A DNA stretch of 64,000 bases from Euptelea pleiosperma. Its lineage: Eukaryota; Streptophyta; Magnoliopsida; Ranunculales; Eupteleaceae. Position numbers and translations under genes: made by a program. The DNA lies in the NCBI GenBank assembly GCA_035048495.1, contig CM068540.1, positions 16,600,829 to 16,664,828 on the forward strand, given 5' to 3'. The stretch's first letter is position 1, and every line of letters starts with the position of its first letter. The notes under the pieces were generated by a model. It saw only the letters and a list, made by a program, of their open reading frames with translations. It made no database searches and was not told the DNA's origin. This document shows positions 1 to 11,071 of this stretch, one piece after another.

Positions 1-385
1 TGAGAAACAAGTGTGGGGTAAGACATGGTACACGTGTGAACCAAAGACTTGACGGTGTATTTGGGTTACGGTAACGACATGGATGAGGGGGCATGACCTA
101 CATGGAGGACACATTGACTGACAAGCTGATTGGTTGTCCAAGAAGGAAAGTAGAAGTAGCGAGGCTATGAATCGAAGCAAAGCTGGGCATTGATGATTTT
201 GCTAGCAAGAAGGGAAGATCTTGTTGGCTATTAGCACAAAGACGATCAACGGTGGCAATTGATTCCATTTTCATGAAATCTTTGCAAACAGAGTTTTCTT
301 TAGAGGGTAGAAACATCAAAGAAAAAGAGAGGAGAAGGTGTGACTGAACCCTAAATGGAAGACATATATAATCTTTAAAAAAAAA
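1..385. other. AT/purine-rich sequence, no gene seen
   Basis: No convincing coding region. The minus-strand open frame at 98-406 has no recognisable domain and a composition like the neighbouring repeats. It probably belongs to whatever repeat precedes the LTR fragment that follows. Confidence 0.4.
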
Positions 386-429
386 GAGGAGAGGGGCCCC
401 ATTCACTCACGCCCGAAGCTATTCCTATT

Positions 430-1772
430 TGCTCACAACCCAGCCGCCTCTCTCATCTTGAAGGGAAGACAAGCCGTCTTCTTCAGACCCGATCACTTCC
501 TCCCTCATTCTTCATCTTCTCCTTTCACGGTTCCCCCTCCAAAACCTGCAACTATGAGTTGTAGGTCTGAACAGCGCCTGCAACCCTCACCTTACACATC
601 TCTAGCAAGCCACCCCAACAGCCACCACGATCTCTTCCCCTTGGATCTCCTAGTCGCCCACAATCCCAAACCAGGAAGCTGTCTTCATCTTCTTCTCCCA
701 AGAAGAAGAAAACAAAAACAACAAAGAAAAAGAGAAAAAAAGAGAAGAAGAAGAAGAAGGAAGAAGGGGGAGATCTAGGCATCCTCCACTTGCCCTTCAC
801 ACGTCCACGCCGCTGGTTCTCCACTTCAGTCACCGGTGCTCCTTCCAACACCAATCCGCCCCCAACAAAGACCAACCATCTGCTCCTCTTTTCCACAACC
901 GTCCTCATCTCCAATCTTCCCTCTCATCTTCTTTCTTTCAAAAAGAAAAAAAGAAAACAGAAAAAAAAGAAAAAAAAAGAAAGAAAAGAGGAGATTAAGA
1001 TCTCCTCTACCGCCCACACCTGGTTCTCCATGGAATGCATCAACGAACCTTCATCCTAGGAAGGTTTGCTACCCCCCTCCTTCACCAAAACGACATCTTC
1101 TTACTACTGCCATCTCCAACAGCCAAACCAGCAAGCCTCACCACACCGTACGTGCACACCATCCTCCACCACGTACAATTCCTTTACGTTGATGGTGCGC
1201 ACATCTCTAAGAACTAGCAACAGCCACCTCGACATCTCCACCTAAGATCCACACCCTTTCAGGCTACAACACTATCCTCTCCTTCTCGCCATTGCATGGC
1301 TAATTGGCCGGTCCATCACGGGTAAGTGTTTGAGTCCCAAAGTTTTCTCTCTCTAGCATCTTTCTTTTAGGTTAGTTTTTGTTTTTGTTTTTTTCCGTCA
1401 TTGTAAACAGTTTAGTCTGATTCAATAAAATTAGTTTTCTTTTTGCGATTTTGGTCATAGTCGTTCTTTTAGTTAATGGTAATTTTGAATTTATTTGCTC
1501 ATTAATTTCTTTAATTGAGAAGCAATTTCCAAATAAAAAATTAAGTTTTTAATTGCGATGTCACCACCATGCTCACCCCTCCATCAATTTCTAAGCAAAA
1601 ATTCGTCATTTTATATTCTTGTTTGCGCTAACAAACCCCGAGTGCGAATTGGCATCCGACACGAATCCCTGTGCTAGAATCTCTAAATTTTGCAAGATAA
1701 ATCAAATCAAATTAGAAATTTTGTTGATTCTAGGGTTTCCGTTACCAACGACGCGGAAAAACCCTACTTTCA
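430..1772 (+). mobile_element. 3' part of a pyrimidine-rich LTR (TGATATTCGC family)
   Basis: The last ~220 bases share with two other places in the window (31917-32054 and 34255-34381) the string 'ccgagtgcg', then 'catccgacac', 'attttgca', 'gggtttccg', 'acgacgcgg' and a terminal 'ctactttca'. Upstream lie the same CT-rich blocks (ctctctctag) and a poly-purine stretch at 705-775 and 935-990. The characteristic start of the family (TGATATTCGCTT) is missing, so this copy is 5'-truncated or its start lies in other sequence; the left boundary is approximate. The open frames here are low-complexity and not genes. An imperfect hairpin sits at 544-566. Confidence 0.6.
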
Positions 1773-2815
1773 ATGGCAAAATATGAGCAATGGACTAATG
1801 CATGCACATTTTGATGGTCGTCTTTTCTAAAAGAAGTTGAACCAGTATAGTAGCCAACATGTGTGATAATAAGGCAAAATAGTGGGCCGACATATGATAA
1901 TGCAACAATAGTGTGAGCCAAGGAATTAAACCAACGAAGGAGAAATGAATCAGATGGTTGAGATTTTGAGGAGAGATGATTTCAGCAAGATAGAAATGAT
2001 TTGGCAAAATGTGGACCACGATGTGGACTTGGGCCAGCAAATTTATGGGCCTTTGTCGTGGGCTAAAAAAGTGCCTAGTGACCAAACAAAAGGACATGTA
2101 CAACGAAGATCGTGGACCTAAGGCACGTAATCCAAGCTATGGGACCGCAAATATGCAATGCATCACAAAGGATGGATGGCAATTAAAGCATGCAAGTTAT
2201 TTCAAATCGGAACGATGTTTGACCACATGGTGGACCACGATATTGACAAAGGTGGTAGACCAATTTATGGGCCATGAGATGGGCCAATTTTGTTGTTGGG
2301 CTTTGGACCAAGTTGCTAGATCGGGATGAGAACAAATCAAGGATGCAAGGGACGGTCCAACATTTCAAACATAAGGTTGAGTTTTTAAAGAAATTATATC
2401 AAGAAAAAGAAAGTTACTAAAGATGTGAATTATTCTATTGAATAAAGAAATGAATGGGCGGTGGTGCATTTCAAAGAAGATGGCAGGCTTACCAAAATAA
2501 AAGAGAGCAAGCTGTAGATTTTTGTGGAATGATGCTGGACGTTTTACCAAGAGGAGGGAAGGATCAACTAATACCTCCTCTTTGGTGCTGCCAGCTCTCC
2601 ACGGATCCATCTTCTTCTCCAAAATCGCCTACAACATCTCCAGCTGCGCCTTGCACACTCCAGCCACATGAAGACGTTGCACCCCTCCAAAAACGCTATT
2701 GCCACCCTTGCAGACCGCTCCACCTGGGAGCTAAGTGCAAACGATTTGCATAAGGTACAAATTAAAATCCAATATTTTCTCAAATCAAACCCTATTTTTC
2801 AAAAAAAAAAAAAAA
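1773..2815. other. Repeat-derived intergenic DNA
   Basis: No gene recognised. Two related stretches occur at 2010-2070 and 2230-2300 ('ggaccacgat', then 'atttatgggcc'), so a short segment has been duplicated. The part at 2520-2740 has the CT/GCA-rich composition of the nearby LTR family. Confidence 0.35.
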
Positions 2816-3237
2816 ATAGAAATAATAGAAAAAGTAGCATTGAAATTTAAAATTTTAAAAAACGAGAAAAATGGAAAAAAAAAATTAACGAAAAAATAAT
2901 GGCCCTTTTTTTCACAATTTTTTTCAAAAAATAATGGTTGTTATTTTCGTTACAACAGAAAATAACAATTGTTATTTTTTTACCATTTTAACTGTACATA
3001 ACGTAATGGGGGAGGTCCGAATCCGTTACAACGGCCGTTATTTTTGCCATAACAGATTCGGACCTCCCTCGTTACGTTATATACCGTTAAAATGCTGAAA
3101 AAATATACCGAAAACTAATGACCATTATTTTTTGAAAAATTCTGTGAAAAAAAGAACGTCTGTTAATTATGTTATTGCCAATTATTTTTTTATTTTTTTT
3201 AATTTTTTTCGTTATCGAAAATTTGAATTCATGTTCA
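2816..3237. repeat. Two hAT-type MITE copies joined head to head
   Basis: The left half ends with the terminal motif of the family found at 11718, 22808 and 40633 ('gtaatgggggaggtccgaat', then 'aacggccgttattttt'). The right half carries the same string in reverse complement ('attcggacctccctcgttac'), so about 200 bases on each side mirror each other around 3055. The flanks are A- and T-rich on matching sides. No coding capacity. Confidence 0.6.
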
Positions 3238-4140
3238 AATATGTGGGGCCCACGTATTAAGTACGAAAAGTTCAAGTTTTTTTTTCATACTTAATATGTG
3301 GGGCCCACATATTCTGTGCTTTCCTAAGTGGGCATGCGCACGGACCAAATGGTAGTAAATATGAGTAAATTTTGAACTTTGCATATGCAAAGTTAGTGCG
3401 AACCAAACGCAAGAAAATAATATGGGTGTGCAAACCATTGCATGCACAAACCATTGCACGCGTAATGGTTTGCATGCGTACCAAACAGACCCTAAGATTT
3501 TTTAAAAGTAACCGTAAGAGACTCGTGTTGGAGACTCAACCTTCTAAAAACTATTTTTTCCCGAATCTAGAATGTGCAAAATCTTAGGGTGTGTTCGGAA
3601 TACGTGCAAATATATTTGTGCGGGCAATTATTTGTTATGAGTGTTTGGAACGCGTGCATTCGACCATTTGTATTTGCATGTGCGTCCATTTATGCACCTT
3701 GGTGTGCAAATTGAAAATAATTCAGTGTTTCGTATATACATGTGTATAGTAACACACACACACCACACACTAAGAATGTACTTTATAGGGTTCCATACAT
3801 TAAATAGCTAGATAGGTCCCACATACATCAAGTTGGGGCCCTAAAACTTATATGTCGGTCCCACACACATAGAGGTGAGCATCTCAACCCACACGAGTCG
3901 TGGGGACCATTTTGATGCATGTGAGACCCGCCTTGGTGCCCACATATTTGGTACATTTTGTGTGCGGGTATAACAATATTAATGCGACACACTTGAATTT
4001 CTTTATTTTGCATGTCTAAATTAAATGTGTAAACCAAACGCATAAAAAAAGTGTGCAGCTAGCCACATTCATTTGCACGCGCAAATCATTATGCACGCAA
4101 TGGTTTGAGCACAAACCAAACGGACTCTTAATTACAGTAA
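3238..4140. repeat. Two degenerate MITE-like elements
   Basis: 3238-3310 has an inverted pair around 'atgtggggcccac'. 3300-3500 ends with 'gcgtaccaaacagaccctaag', and 3590-4130 begins 'ttagggtgtgttcgga' and ends 'ccaaacggactctta'. Such ends are typical of plant hAT/PIF-like MITEs. Boundaries are approximate and there is no coding frame. Confidence 0.4.
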
Positions 4141-4919
4141 CAAAAATTTAAAGCAGATCATAGGAGATTTTTCTTCATGAAATTTTGGGGAGATTAATTA
4201 CATACGGCTAAGATTCTTATTGTAAATTCCAAAAATACAGAAATTTCCATGTTAGGAGATTCATTCCCACAAATCGATACATACATGAAAAGATTCAAAA
4301 TAAAAAATAAAAAATAAAAAAATAAAAAAATAAATTAAAAAGACATATCCATACTCTCATTCCAAATTTATTTAAATATACAGAAAGGCTCAACAAGGGG
4401 AATGCAAGTAGTATTGTTAGACCTGAATTGCCCCCGTTGGTTGAACTGGTGAACCGGTCCCTCAACCCAGAAAATAAAAAAAATCGGACAGGCCATCTTT
4501 TTGACCACTTGATTAAACTTGTGGCCTGGTTAACCGGTCAGTCCACTAGGTTTGAAAATTAATAAAATATCTATATAACAAGTGACAGTGCGGTTGTCGC
4601 CCCACTTATACCCCCTCTTATAGGCTTCAATAAAGAAGAGCCAAGATCTTATCCCCCAACTGGACAGTGAATCGCAGCCACTCACTCCCAATTTTGGCAA
4701 ATGCTTTGTGGGGGGAGTGCCATGGGCACGGGCCACCCACTAGTTGATTACAAGGGAGACATGTTTTCCACCAAAATAGAACTATAGGGAATATCTATAG
4801 ATAAAACTTAGATCACTGCTAGGTGCACAATCAACTAAATTCTCCATACTAATCCTTCGTACAGAGCGGCAGAGCCAGGATTTTGTTAAGGGGGGGCACA
4901 ATCAATGGAGTAAAACCAC
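4141..4919. other. Intergenic, no gene seen
   Basis: AT-rich sequence with an A/T simple repeat at 4297-4340. A 'gaaccggt'-containing stretch at 4445-4540 resembles another at 21905-21990, so it is probably an old dispersed repeat. No credible reading frame. Confidence 0.35.
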
Positions 4920-5170
4920 ATGTGGCATATTCTTAGATATTTCTGACCATATGGATGTTTGGCTCAACCCTAAATGAACATATAGACCCAAAAATCAGCC
5001 TGATTAGTGATTTCTAAGCGTTGGATTGGAGTCGTTTTCATGGGTTGATTTCTAACCATGGAATTTTAGCATTATTTGGTACAAAGATCCATATTGGTTT
5101 GAAACCATTAATCAGGCTGATTTTTTTGGTCTGTAGGTCCACCTAGGGACTGCCCAAACATCCAGCGTCC
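4920..5170. repeat. Fold-back MITE, ATGTTTGGCC family
   Basis: The left arm contains 'atatggatgtttggct' and 'aaaaatcagcctgattagtg'. The right arm contains 'aatcaggctgattttt', 'gtaggtccacctaggg' and 'ccaaacatcca', the same motifs inverted. This is the most abundant repeat family in the window, with about 15 full or partial copies. Confidence 0.6.
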
Positions 5171-5253
5171 TCTAATTGGGGGGGGGTTGCTGAAGATTAA
5201 TGAAACCAATTATATAAGGTACCCTTGCAGGGAATGATCCATTAGAGTAAACC

Positions 5254-5597
5254 TTCGCTGACTGCAGCCAATATGAGCCACATGGCACATTCTTAAGTGG
5301 ACACCAACCGTATATATGGATGTTTGGCCAATCACTAGGTGGACCTGCAAACCAAAAATCAGCCTCATTAGTAATTCCAAACCTTTGGATCTTTGTACCC
5401 TAGTAATGTTTAATAATGCTCAAATTCCTACGGTTAAAATCAATCCATGAAAATAACTTCAATACAATGCTTAATTAGAAATCAGTGATCAGGTTTATTT
5501 TTGGTTTGTAGGTCCACCTAGTGATTGGCCAAACATCCATACGGTTAGTGTCCTCTTAAGAATGTGCCATGTGATCATATTGGCTACAGTCAGCGAA
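5254..5597. repeat. Fold-back MITE upstream of the arabinogalactan peptide gene
   Basis: Both ends match in inverted orientation: left 'ttcgctgactgcagccaata', right end the near-complement finishing 'ggctacagtcagcgaa'. The arms run for more than 100 bases and include the family motifs 'atggatgtttggccaatcac' and its complement. The element ends about 210 bases upstream of the TATA box at 5811. Confidence 0.7.
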
Positions 5598-5810
5598 ATA
5601 AGGCAAATATACCGTATACACTCTTGACTTTGACCAGCTATGACACATGAATCGCTCAAAATATTAACTGAAATAACTTCCACCCCCACAAACTCGATCG
5701 CCACCTTCTCACCATACAATCCAACGAACATCTAAAACTATTTTTTCGTTCTAATAACAGATTGAACAACCGATTCCACAAAAAACTAAAACAGAAACCC
5801 TAACCCTTCC

Positions 5811-5817
5811 TATAAAT
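5811..5817 (+). promoter_or_regulatory. TATA box of the arabinogalactan peptide gene
   Basis: TATAAAT lies 141 bases upstream of the ATG at 5958, a usual plant spacing allowing a leader of roughly 110 bases. Confidence 0.6.
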
Positions 5818-5957
5818 GCTTCCCACTACCCACATTCCTCTTTAGGCCTGCAAAGAGAAAGGAAAAAAGAAGAAAAAATTTGCATTCACTTTACGTCTCC
5901 TAGACGGGTTTAGGTGATAATTCTCCTTTTTCGAGGCTTTTCACCAATCACACCGTC

Positions 5958-6149
5958 ATGGACATGAAAAAGATTTGCTGTCTTGCGCTCATCGCCGCCA
6001 CCTCCATGAGTGCAGCCTTGGCTGCTGATGAGGCCATGACACCTGCCGCTGCACCTGCACCATACAGTGGTTCGACCGCGACCATTCCTGTTATTGGATC
6101 TTTGGTTGGGGGCTCGCTCCTGTCCTTCTTCGCCTTATACTTGCAGTAG
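5958..6149 (+). CDS. Arabinogalactan peptide (AGP23-like)
   Basis: Short GPI-anchored proteoglycan peptide of the plant cell surface. The 63-residue product has the usual plan of Arabidopsis AGP23-type arabinogalactan peptides. Residues 1-22 are a signal peptide (MDMKKICC, then a hydrophobic Ala-rich core ending AALA). Residues 23-40 are a short mature part rich in Ala, Pro, Thr and Ser (PAAAPAP), where prolines would be hydroxylated and carry arabinogalactan chains. Residues 41-63 are a hydrophobic GPI-attachment signal containing IGSLVGGSLLSFF. The length agrees with the family (about 60). The first ATG is chosen because family members begin M-x-M-K-K. A TATA box and a poly(A) signal flank it. 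The plasma-membrane/wall role is known for the family; no function specific to this copy can be read from the sequence. Confidence 0.88.
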   Translation: MDMKKICCLALIAATSMSAALAADEAMTPAAAPAPYSGSTATIPVIGSLVGGSLLSFFALYLQ

Positions 6150-6280
6150 CCTCACACACACAAAAAAAAAGGAAAAAAAGAAGACAGAAGACCTTCAAAA
6201 GGGTAGTAAGAAGAGTTATGTTTTGTTTGACAAGGAGGTTGGATCGAATTTTGATCAGTTTTTTGTGATACGAGTTATGC

Positions 6281-6286
6281 AATAAA
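6281..6286 (+). promoter_or_regulatory. Poly(A) signal AATAAA
   Basis: AATAAA 132 bases after the stop codon of the arabinogalactan peptide gene, followed by a T-rich stretch. Confidence 0.55.
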
Positions 6287-6466
6287 AGAAACCTTGTGGC
6301 ATATTTTTTTTAGTTAATGGCTTTCTAATCTTATTCTGAACGATACTCCAGTATACCCGACAATCTGTGCAATGTCGTCGATGTATACATTCCCCTCATG
6401 ATCGAAGATCAAGCGCATCGAACACGTCGTACCCTTGATAGAATTGGTCTTAATTTTTGAAATTTA

Positions 6467-6790
6467 GGCCTTGTTTGGTAGCACTACAAATGTTTGTGGG
6501 CAAACCTTTGTGGCATTTGCGTGCGCTTGGTGGTGCAACATCCGACAAATATTTGCATTAGACCCAATCAATTTTTGCCAAAAAATGGTCTAATCTTTGC
6601 AGCCAAAAAGTGGCAGCTGCAAACACCTGCAAACAATAGGCAAATGATTCTGATCCACTTGCTCTCCTGCAACAGCTCTCGCCTTCCCAACCATATGTAC
6701 CAATATTTTCCCAACAAACTTTTGTCATTCTCAAATATTTGCCCACAAACATTTTCCTGCACACAGACAGGATACCAAGCAGGGATAAAA
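6467..6790 (+). repeat. MITE A, array unit 1
   Basis: Imperfect terminal inverted repeats: left 'ggccttgtttggtagcac', right 'gataccaagcagggat'. Non-coding and about 324 bases long. The TTGGTA/TACCAA ends resemble plant hAT- or PIF-type MITEs, but no target duplication was resolved. Confidence 0.55.
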
Positions 6791-6936
6791 CTTGGCTGAC
6801 TGCGGGCTGTCAGCGAACCTGCAAGTTTTGTTTCCCATTTTGTCCCGTTTCATTTTTTAGAAAGCATAGGCACTTGGATACGTGTCGCTGACTTTGTGGT
6901 AGTCAACAGCTTTCCTGACAGTCCACAGTCAGCGCA
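6783..6936 (+). repeat. MITE B, array unit 1
   Basis: Left arm 'ggataaaacttggctgactg' and right arm ending 'acagtccacagtcagcg' are near complements. It shares the string 'gggataaaactt' with the end of MITE A, so the two elements abut or overlap. Confidence 0.5.
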
Positions 6937-7375
6937 GAGCATTGCTAAGCGGTGTTGCTCAACAACACTGTTGAGCAAAAATGTTCTCAAAATTTATTTC
7001 TGACAACTTTTTTTTTTTTTGATAATTGATTTGCGGTAACTGAAACACCCTAATTAGAGCTTTTTAACGGGAATAGTCTGTAGGGATTGAACTCAGATCA
7101 GTGCCTAGGCAGCTTATCAATCTGGACCATCTGATTGATGTAACACCTTTTGGCCGAACCACAACCCAACATCACATTGACCGAAACCTACTGTCCAAGA
7201 GACCACTTCCTTCCGATGGTCCATGAATTTATAGGATCAATCAGGCAATGCGTTTGATTTGGGTCACTCAAGATTTGGACCATCAATATAAACGTTTCAT
7301 ATCAATGAGCAGATAAACCAATTAACACATCGTGGAACCCATCATACCATGTCGCTTTTTAATGTGACATGGTAC

Positions 7376-7632
7376 AACTTCGATGACAGGGCCCTGTCAT
7401 CAAGGGAGATGACAGGGCAGCAGATCTCGGCATGTGTATTTTGTACGGGCGGACCACCTCGGCCTCACCGCACACGTACACAGGTGAGTGTTTTGTGAAA
7501 AAGCACTCAAGTATTCACCTGGGTACGTGTGTGGTGAGGCAAGGTGGTCCGCCATACAAAATACACGTGCCGAGATCTCCTGCCCTGTCATCTCCCTTGA
7601 TGAGAGGGGCCATGACACCCATCATCAAAGTT
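7376..7632. repeat. Long fold-back element inserted in array unit 1
   Basis: Nearly the whole element is palindromic. The left arm has 'catcaagggagatgacaggg', 'gcagatctcggcatgtgtat' and 'gcgcaccacctcggcc'-like sequence; the right arm has the complements ending 'tgccctgtcatctcccttga'. Outermost strings are 'cttcgatga' and 'tcatcaaag'. A second copy is in intron 4 of the SCPL gene (43704-43975). The copies at 9780-9830 and 11440 lack it, so it inserted after unit duplication or was lost. Confidence 0.7.
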
Positions 7633-7667
7633 TTTTCCCCACCCATATGCCATATATAAGGAAAATG

Positions 7668-7905
7668 GAGTGCATATTCGCACACCCCATTTCCTATCAG
7701 GGCGGAGGGCACACCCTGAATAGAGAAATCTCTCTCTAGCTAAGACAAGAAAAACTTGGCTAATTAATCGGCGACTGCCCATGAGATGAACCATGTGGCA
7801 CTTTTTTAGACACTGGCCATATGGATGTTTGGCCAATCTCTAGGTGAACCTACAAACCAAAAATCAACTTGATTAGTGATTTCAAACCTTTCGATCTTGG
7901 AGTCC
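7668..7905. repeat. Half of the long fold-back MITE seen at 37768
   Basis: 'cacaccccatttcctatc', 'gggcacaccctgaa', 'agagaaatctctctct', 'acttggctaa' and 'gatgtttggccaatc' appear in the same order as in the left arm at 37781-37980. The right arm is absent. Confidence 0.55.
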
Positions 7906-7965
7906 CTCTCCTTCTAAAGGTGATCCCCCTCTCCACCTATAAATATATATACTAGTGTTATTACT
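7902..7965 (+). promoter_or_regulatory. LTR-promoter-like segment with TATAAATATA
   Basis: The string 'cttctaaaggtgatccccct' followed by 'cacctataaatatat' also occurs at 10085-10127 and, in an LTR-like context, at 16436-16470. It therefore looks like a captured piece of a retrotransposon promoter within the array unit. Confidence 0.4.
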
Positions 7966-8050
7966 TATTAGCCTGTGCTTAGCACGATCGAAGAAATAAG
8001 AGAATACATCCAACACGTACCCATGACAAAATTGGTCTTAATTTTTGAAA

Positions 8051-8205
8051 TTTAGGCCTTGCTTGGTAGCACTACAAAACTTTGGGTGCAAACCTTTGCG
8101 GCATTCCCTTGTGCTTGGTGGTGCATGCAACAAATAAATATTTGCATTAGACCCAATAGATTTTTTTTGCCAAAAAGTGTGATCTAACATTTGCAGCCAA
8201 GTATA
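8051..8205 (+). repeat. Truncated MITE A (unit 1')
   Basis: Begins like the other MITE A copies ('taggccttgcttggtagcac') but stops after 'catttgcagccaag', where the palindromic MITE at 8227-8574 begins. Confidence 0.5.
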
Positions 8206-8226
8206 AGGTACCTTTGCAGGGAATGA

Positions 8227-8574
8227 TCCAGGGACCCCCATTTTTGACACCCATTTTGGCGTACCCACATAGAAAATGAATCAATGGCTGATTTTTGGCA
8301 AAGATGATCTTTATGGTGAGGAGATCATCCTCACAAAAATTCAAATCATTCTGATATTCATAGACTGGTTTAGAAGTTGAAGTATTATGAACCATCGATT
8401 TTTATACAGTGTAACTTGAAAACCACATTTTACGGGATTAGAAATTTCTGAATGGGCTGATTTTTTGTAGGGGTGATCTATATAGTGAGGAGATCATCCT
8501 CACCAAAAATCAGCCATTGATTCATCTTCTATGTAAGTACACCAAAATGGGTGCGTGTCAAAATGGGGGTCCCC
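8227..8574. repeat. Palindromic MITE with GGGACCCCCATTTTG ends
   Basis: Left end 'gggacccccatttttgacac' and right end 'gtcaaaatgggggtcccc' are complements. Internal arms share 'gtgaggagatcatcctcac' in both halves. The same family lies at 24655-24885 and continues at 34382-34440, where a large LTR nest interrupts it. Confidence 0.7.
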
Positions 8575-8713
8575 GGAGTCGGACCCTTCTAATATTCACC
8601 AATGTACATTCCTCTCATGAAGATCAAGCGCAGTGATCCCCTTTTTGCAACAGTGCCTCTGCATCGAACACGTTCCCTTGATAGAATTTGTCTTTTTTTA
8701 TTTTTTGAAATTT

Positions 8714-9020
8714 AGGCCTTTACTTGGTAGCATGCACTACAAATGTTTGCGCGTTGCGTGTTTTTGGTGGTGCAACATCCAACTAATATTTGCATAGACT
8801 TTATCACTTTTTGCCAAAAAGTGGTCTAATCTTTGCAGCCAAAAAGTGGCTGCAAACACCTGCAAACAATGGGCAAATGATTCTAATCCCTTTGCTCTCC
8901 TGCAACAGCTCTCGTGCCTTCCCAATCATACTAATATTTTCCCAACAAATGTTTGTCATTTTCAAATATTTGCCCGCAAACATTTTCCTGCAAACTACAA
9001 ACGGATACCAAGCAGGGATA
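8714..9020 (+). repeat. MITE A, array unit 2
   Basis: Near-identical to 6467-6790: starts 'ggcctttacttggtag', ends 'ggataccaagcagggata'. Confidence 0.55.
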
Positions 9021-9213
9021 AAACTTGGCTGACTGCGGGCTGTCAGCACTTGCTGATTGCCCAAAGTCACGGATTTTTAATCCTTTTCAGTTTTGTTTCG
9101 CCCATTTGGTCCTGTTTCATTTTTTAGAAAGCATAAGCACTTGGGTACGTGCCACTGACTTTGTGGTAGTCAGCAGCTTTGCTGACAGCCCACAGTCAGT
9201 GAAGTTTTATCCC
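9016..9213 (+). repeat. MITE B, array unit 2
   Basis: Best copy of the element. The first 33 bases (gggataaaacttggctgact...) and last 33 bases (...cagtcagtgaagttttatccc) are inverted repeats with three mismatches. Confidence 0.65.
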
Positions 9214-9837
9214 AAATGAAGGCCTTAAACTTTTTCAAAATAAGTGTTGCAACAGAGTTGTCCGGTACATGTTACACCTGAGCAATAATGCTCTCAAAAT
9301 TTATTGCGGTGACTCAAACACCATAACCAAGGTTTTAAATTTCGGTGAAGTCTAGCTAAAACTGAAATTTCAGGCAAAATTATTTGGCTTTAGAAACCAA
9401 TGTTTCGGGATTTTGGTACTCACCGAAATTTCGGCATTTGAAATTTAAAACCTTGACCCTAACTAGAACTTTTTAATGGGAATAGTATGTAGAGATTGAA
9501 CTTAGACCAGTGCCTAGGCTTTTCAATTTGGACCATCTGATTGATGTACCTTTTGGCCGAACCACAACCTAACATCACAATGACCGAAACCTAATGTCCA
9601 AGAGACCACTTTCTTCCGATGGTCCATAAATTTATAGGATATCAATCAGGCAATGCGTTTGATTTGGGTCACTAAAGAGTTGGACAATCAATTAAATGTT
9701 TCATATCAATGAGCAGATAAACCAATTGACACATCGTGGAACCCGTCGTATCAATGAGCACATAAACGAATTGACACATTGTGGAACCCATCATACCATG
9801 TCGTTTTTTAATGCGACATGGTGTCCACCCGTATATA

Positions 9838-10078
9838 AGGATAATGGAGCGCATATTCGCACACCCCATTTCTGATCCTATCAGGGCGGAGGGCACACCC
9901 TGAAAAGAGAAATATCTCTCTAAGAAGAGAAAAACTTGGCTAACCGGCGACCACCCACGAGATGAACCGCATGGCACTTTTTTAGACACTGACCATATGG
10001 ATATTTGGCCAATCCCTAGGTGAACCTACAAACCAAAAATCAACTTGATTAGTGATTTCAAACCTTTCGATCTTGGTG
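9838..10078. repeat. Half fold-back MITE, array unit 2
   Basis: Equivalent of 7668-7905, in the same orientation and order, with 'cgcacaccccatttctgatc' and 'ggatatttggccaatcccta'. Confidence 0.5.
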
Positions 10079-10222
10079 TCCCTCTCCTTCTAAAGGTGAT
10101 CCCCCCTCTCGACCTATAAATATATACTAGTGTTATTAGCCTGTGCTTAGCATGAGCGAAGAAATAAGAGAATACATACAACACGTACCCTTGACAAAAT
10201 TGGTCTTAATTTTTGAAATTTA

Positions 10223-10537
10223 GGCCTTGCTTGATAGCACTACAAATGTTTGGGCACAAACCTTTGCAGCATTCGCTTGTGGTCGGTGGTGCAACATCCA
10301 ACAAATATTTGCATTAGACCCAATCATTTTTTTGCCAAAAAAGTGTGGTCTAATCTTTGCAGCCAAAAATTGGCTGCAAACAGTACCTGCCAACAAGACT
10401 TTGATCCCCTTGCTCTCCAGCAGTTCCCCCCTTCCAAACCATACAAATATTTTCCCAACAAAATGTTTGTCATTGCAAATATTTGATCCTACAAACATTT
10501 TCATGCAAACTACAGACATGATACCAAGCAGGGATAA
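10223..10537 (+). repeat. MITE A, array unit 3
   Basis: Starts 'ggccttgcttgatagcac', ends 'gataccaagcagggat'. More diverged than the copies in units 1 and 2. Confidence 0.5.
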
Positions 10538-11071
10538 AACTTAGCTGACTGTATTGCTGGCTGTCAGCGAAGCTGCTGACTGTCATGTAGTCAGCGACAT
10601 GTGGATTTTATTCCGTTTCAGGCACCGCCGTCTCCCTAAGGCCCCTAGCCCAGTCCCATTACAAGAAGTTAGTTGTTATCGTAGTTTTTGAAGAAAAAAC
10701 AAATAGATATACATAAGACATTGGAGGACTCTCGTGGCCCTACACAGCACATTTTTCGGGCCCACTAATTAACCGCATGGATGTTCAGCCCACCCCTTGT
10801 TGGATATACAAACCAAAAGTGAACCTGATTGGTTATCTCTAGCCATAGATTTTAGTACTTTTCGGATTTATTCTAGCCGTTGGATTCAAGCATGTTTCTT
10901 GGGTACTAAATCCAATAGCTAGAAATCATCAATCAAGCTAATTTCGTCCCGTTTTATTCCATTTCATTTTGAAAAAAGCAAAAGCACGCAAAAGCACTCG
11001 GGTACGTGTCGCGGACTTCGTGGTAGTCAGCAGCTTTGCCGACACCCCACAGTTAGCGAAGTTTTATCTCT
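10530..11071 (+). repeat. MITE B, array unit 3, with an insertion
   Basis: Left end 'gggataaaacttagctgact' and right end 'cacagttagcgaagttttat' match the other copies. The centre is expanded by about 320 bases at 10620-10950, and the inserted part carries 'ccgcatggatgttcagccca', a relative of the ATGTTTGGCC family. Confidence 0.5.

Noticed and set aside
458..1217. Several open frames in CT/GA-rich sequence
   Set aside because: Low-complexity poly-Lys/Arg or Ser/Pro products inside an LTR; no domain, and frames overlap on both strands.
5495..5731. 78-codon minus-strand frame upstream of the arabinogalactan peptide
   Set aside because: Begins in the MITE at 5254-5597; similar frames ('MFGQSLGGPTNQK' type) appear in other copies of the same MITE.
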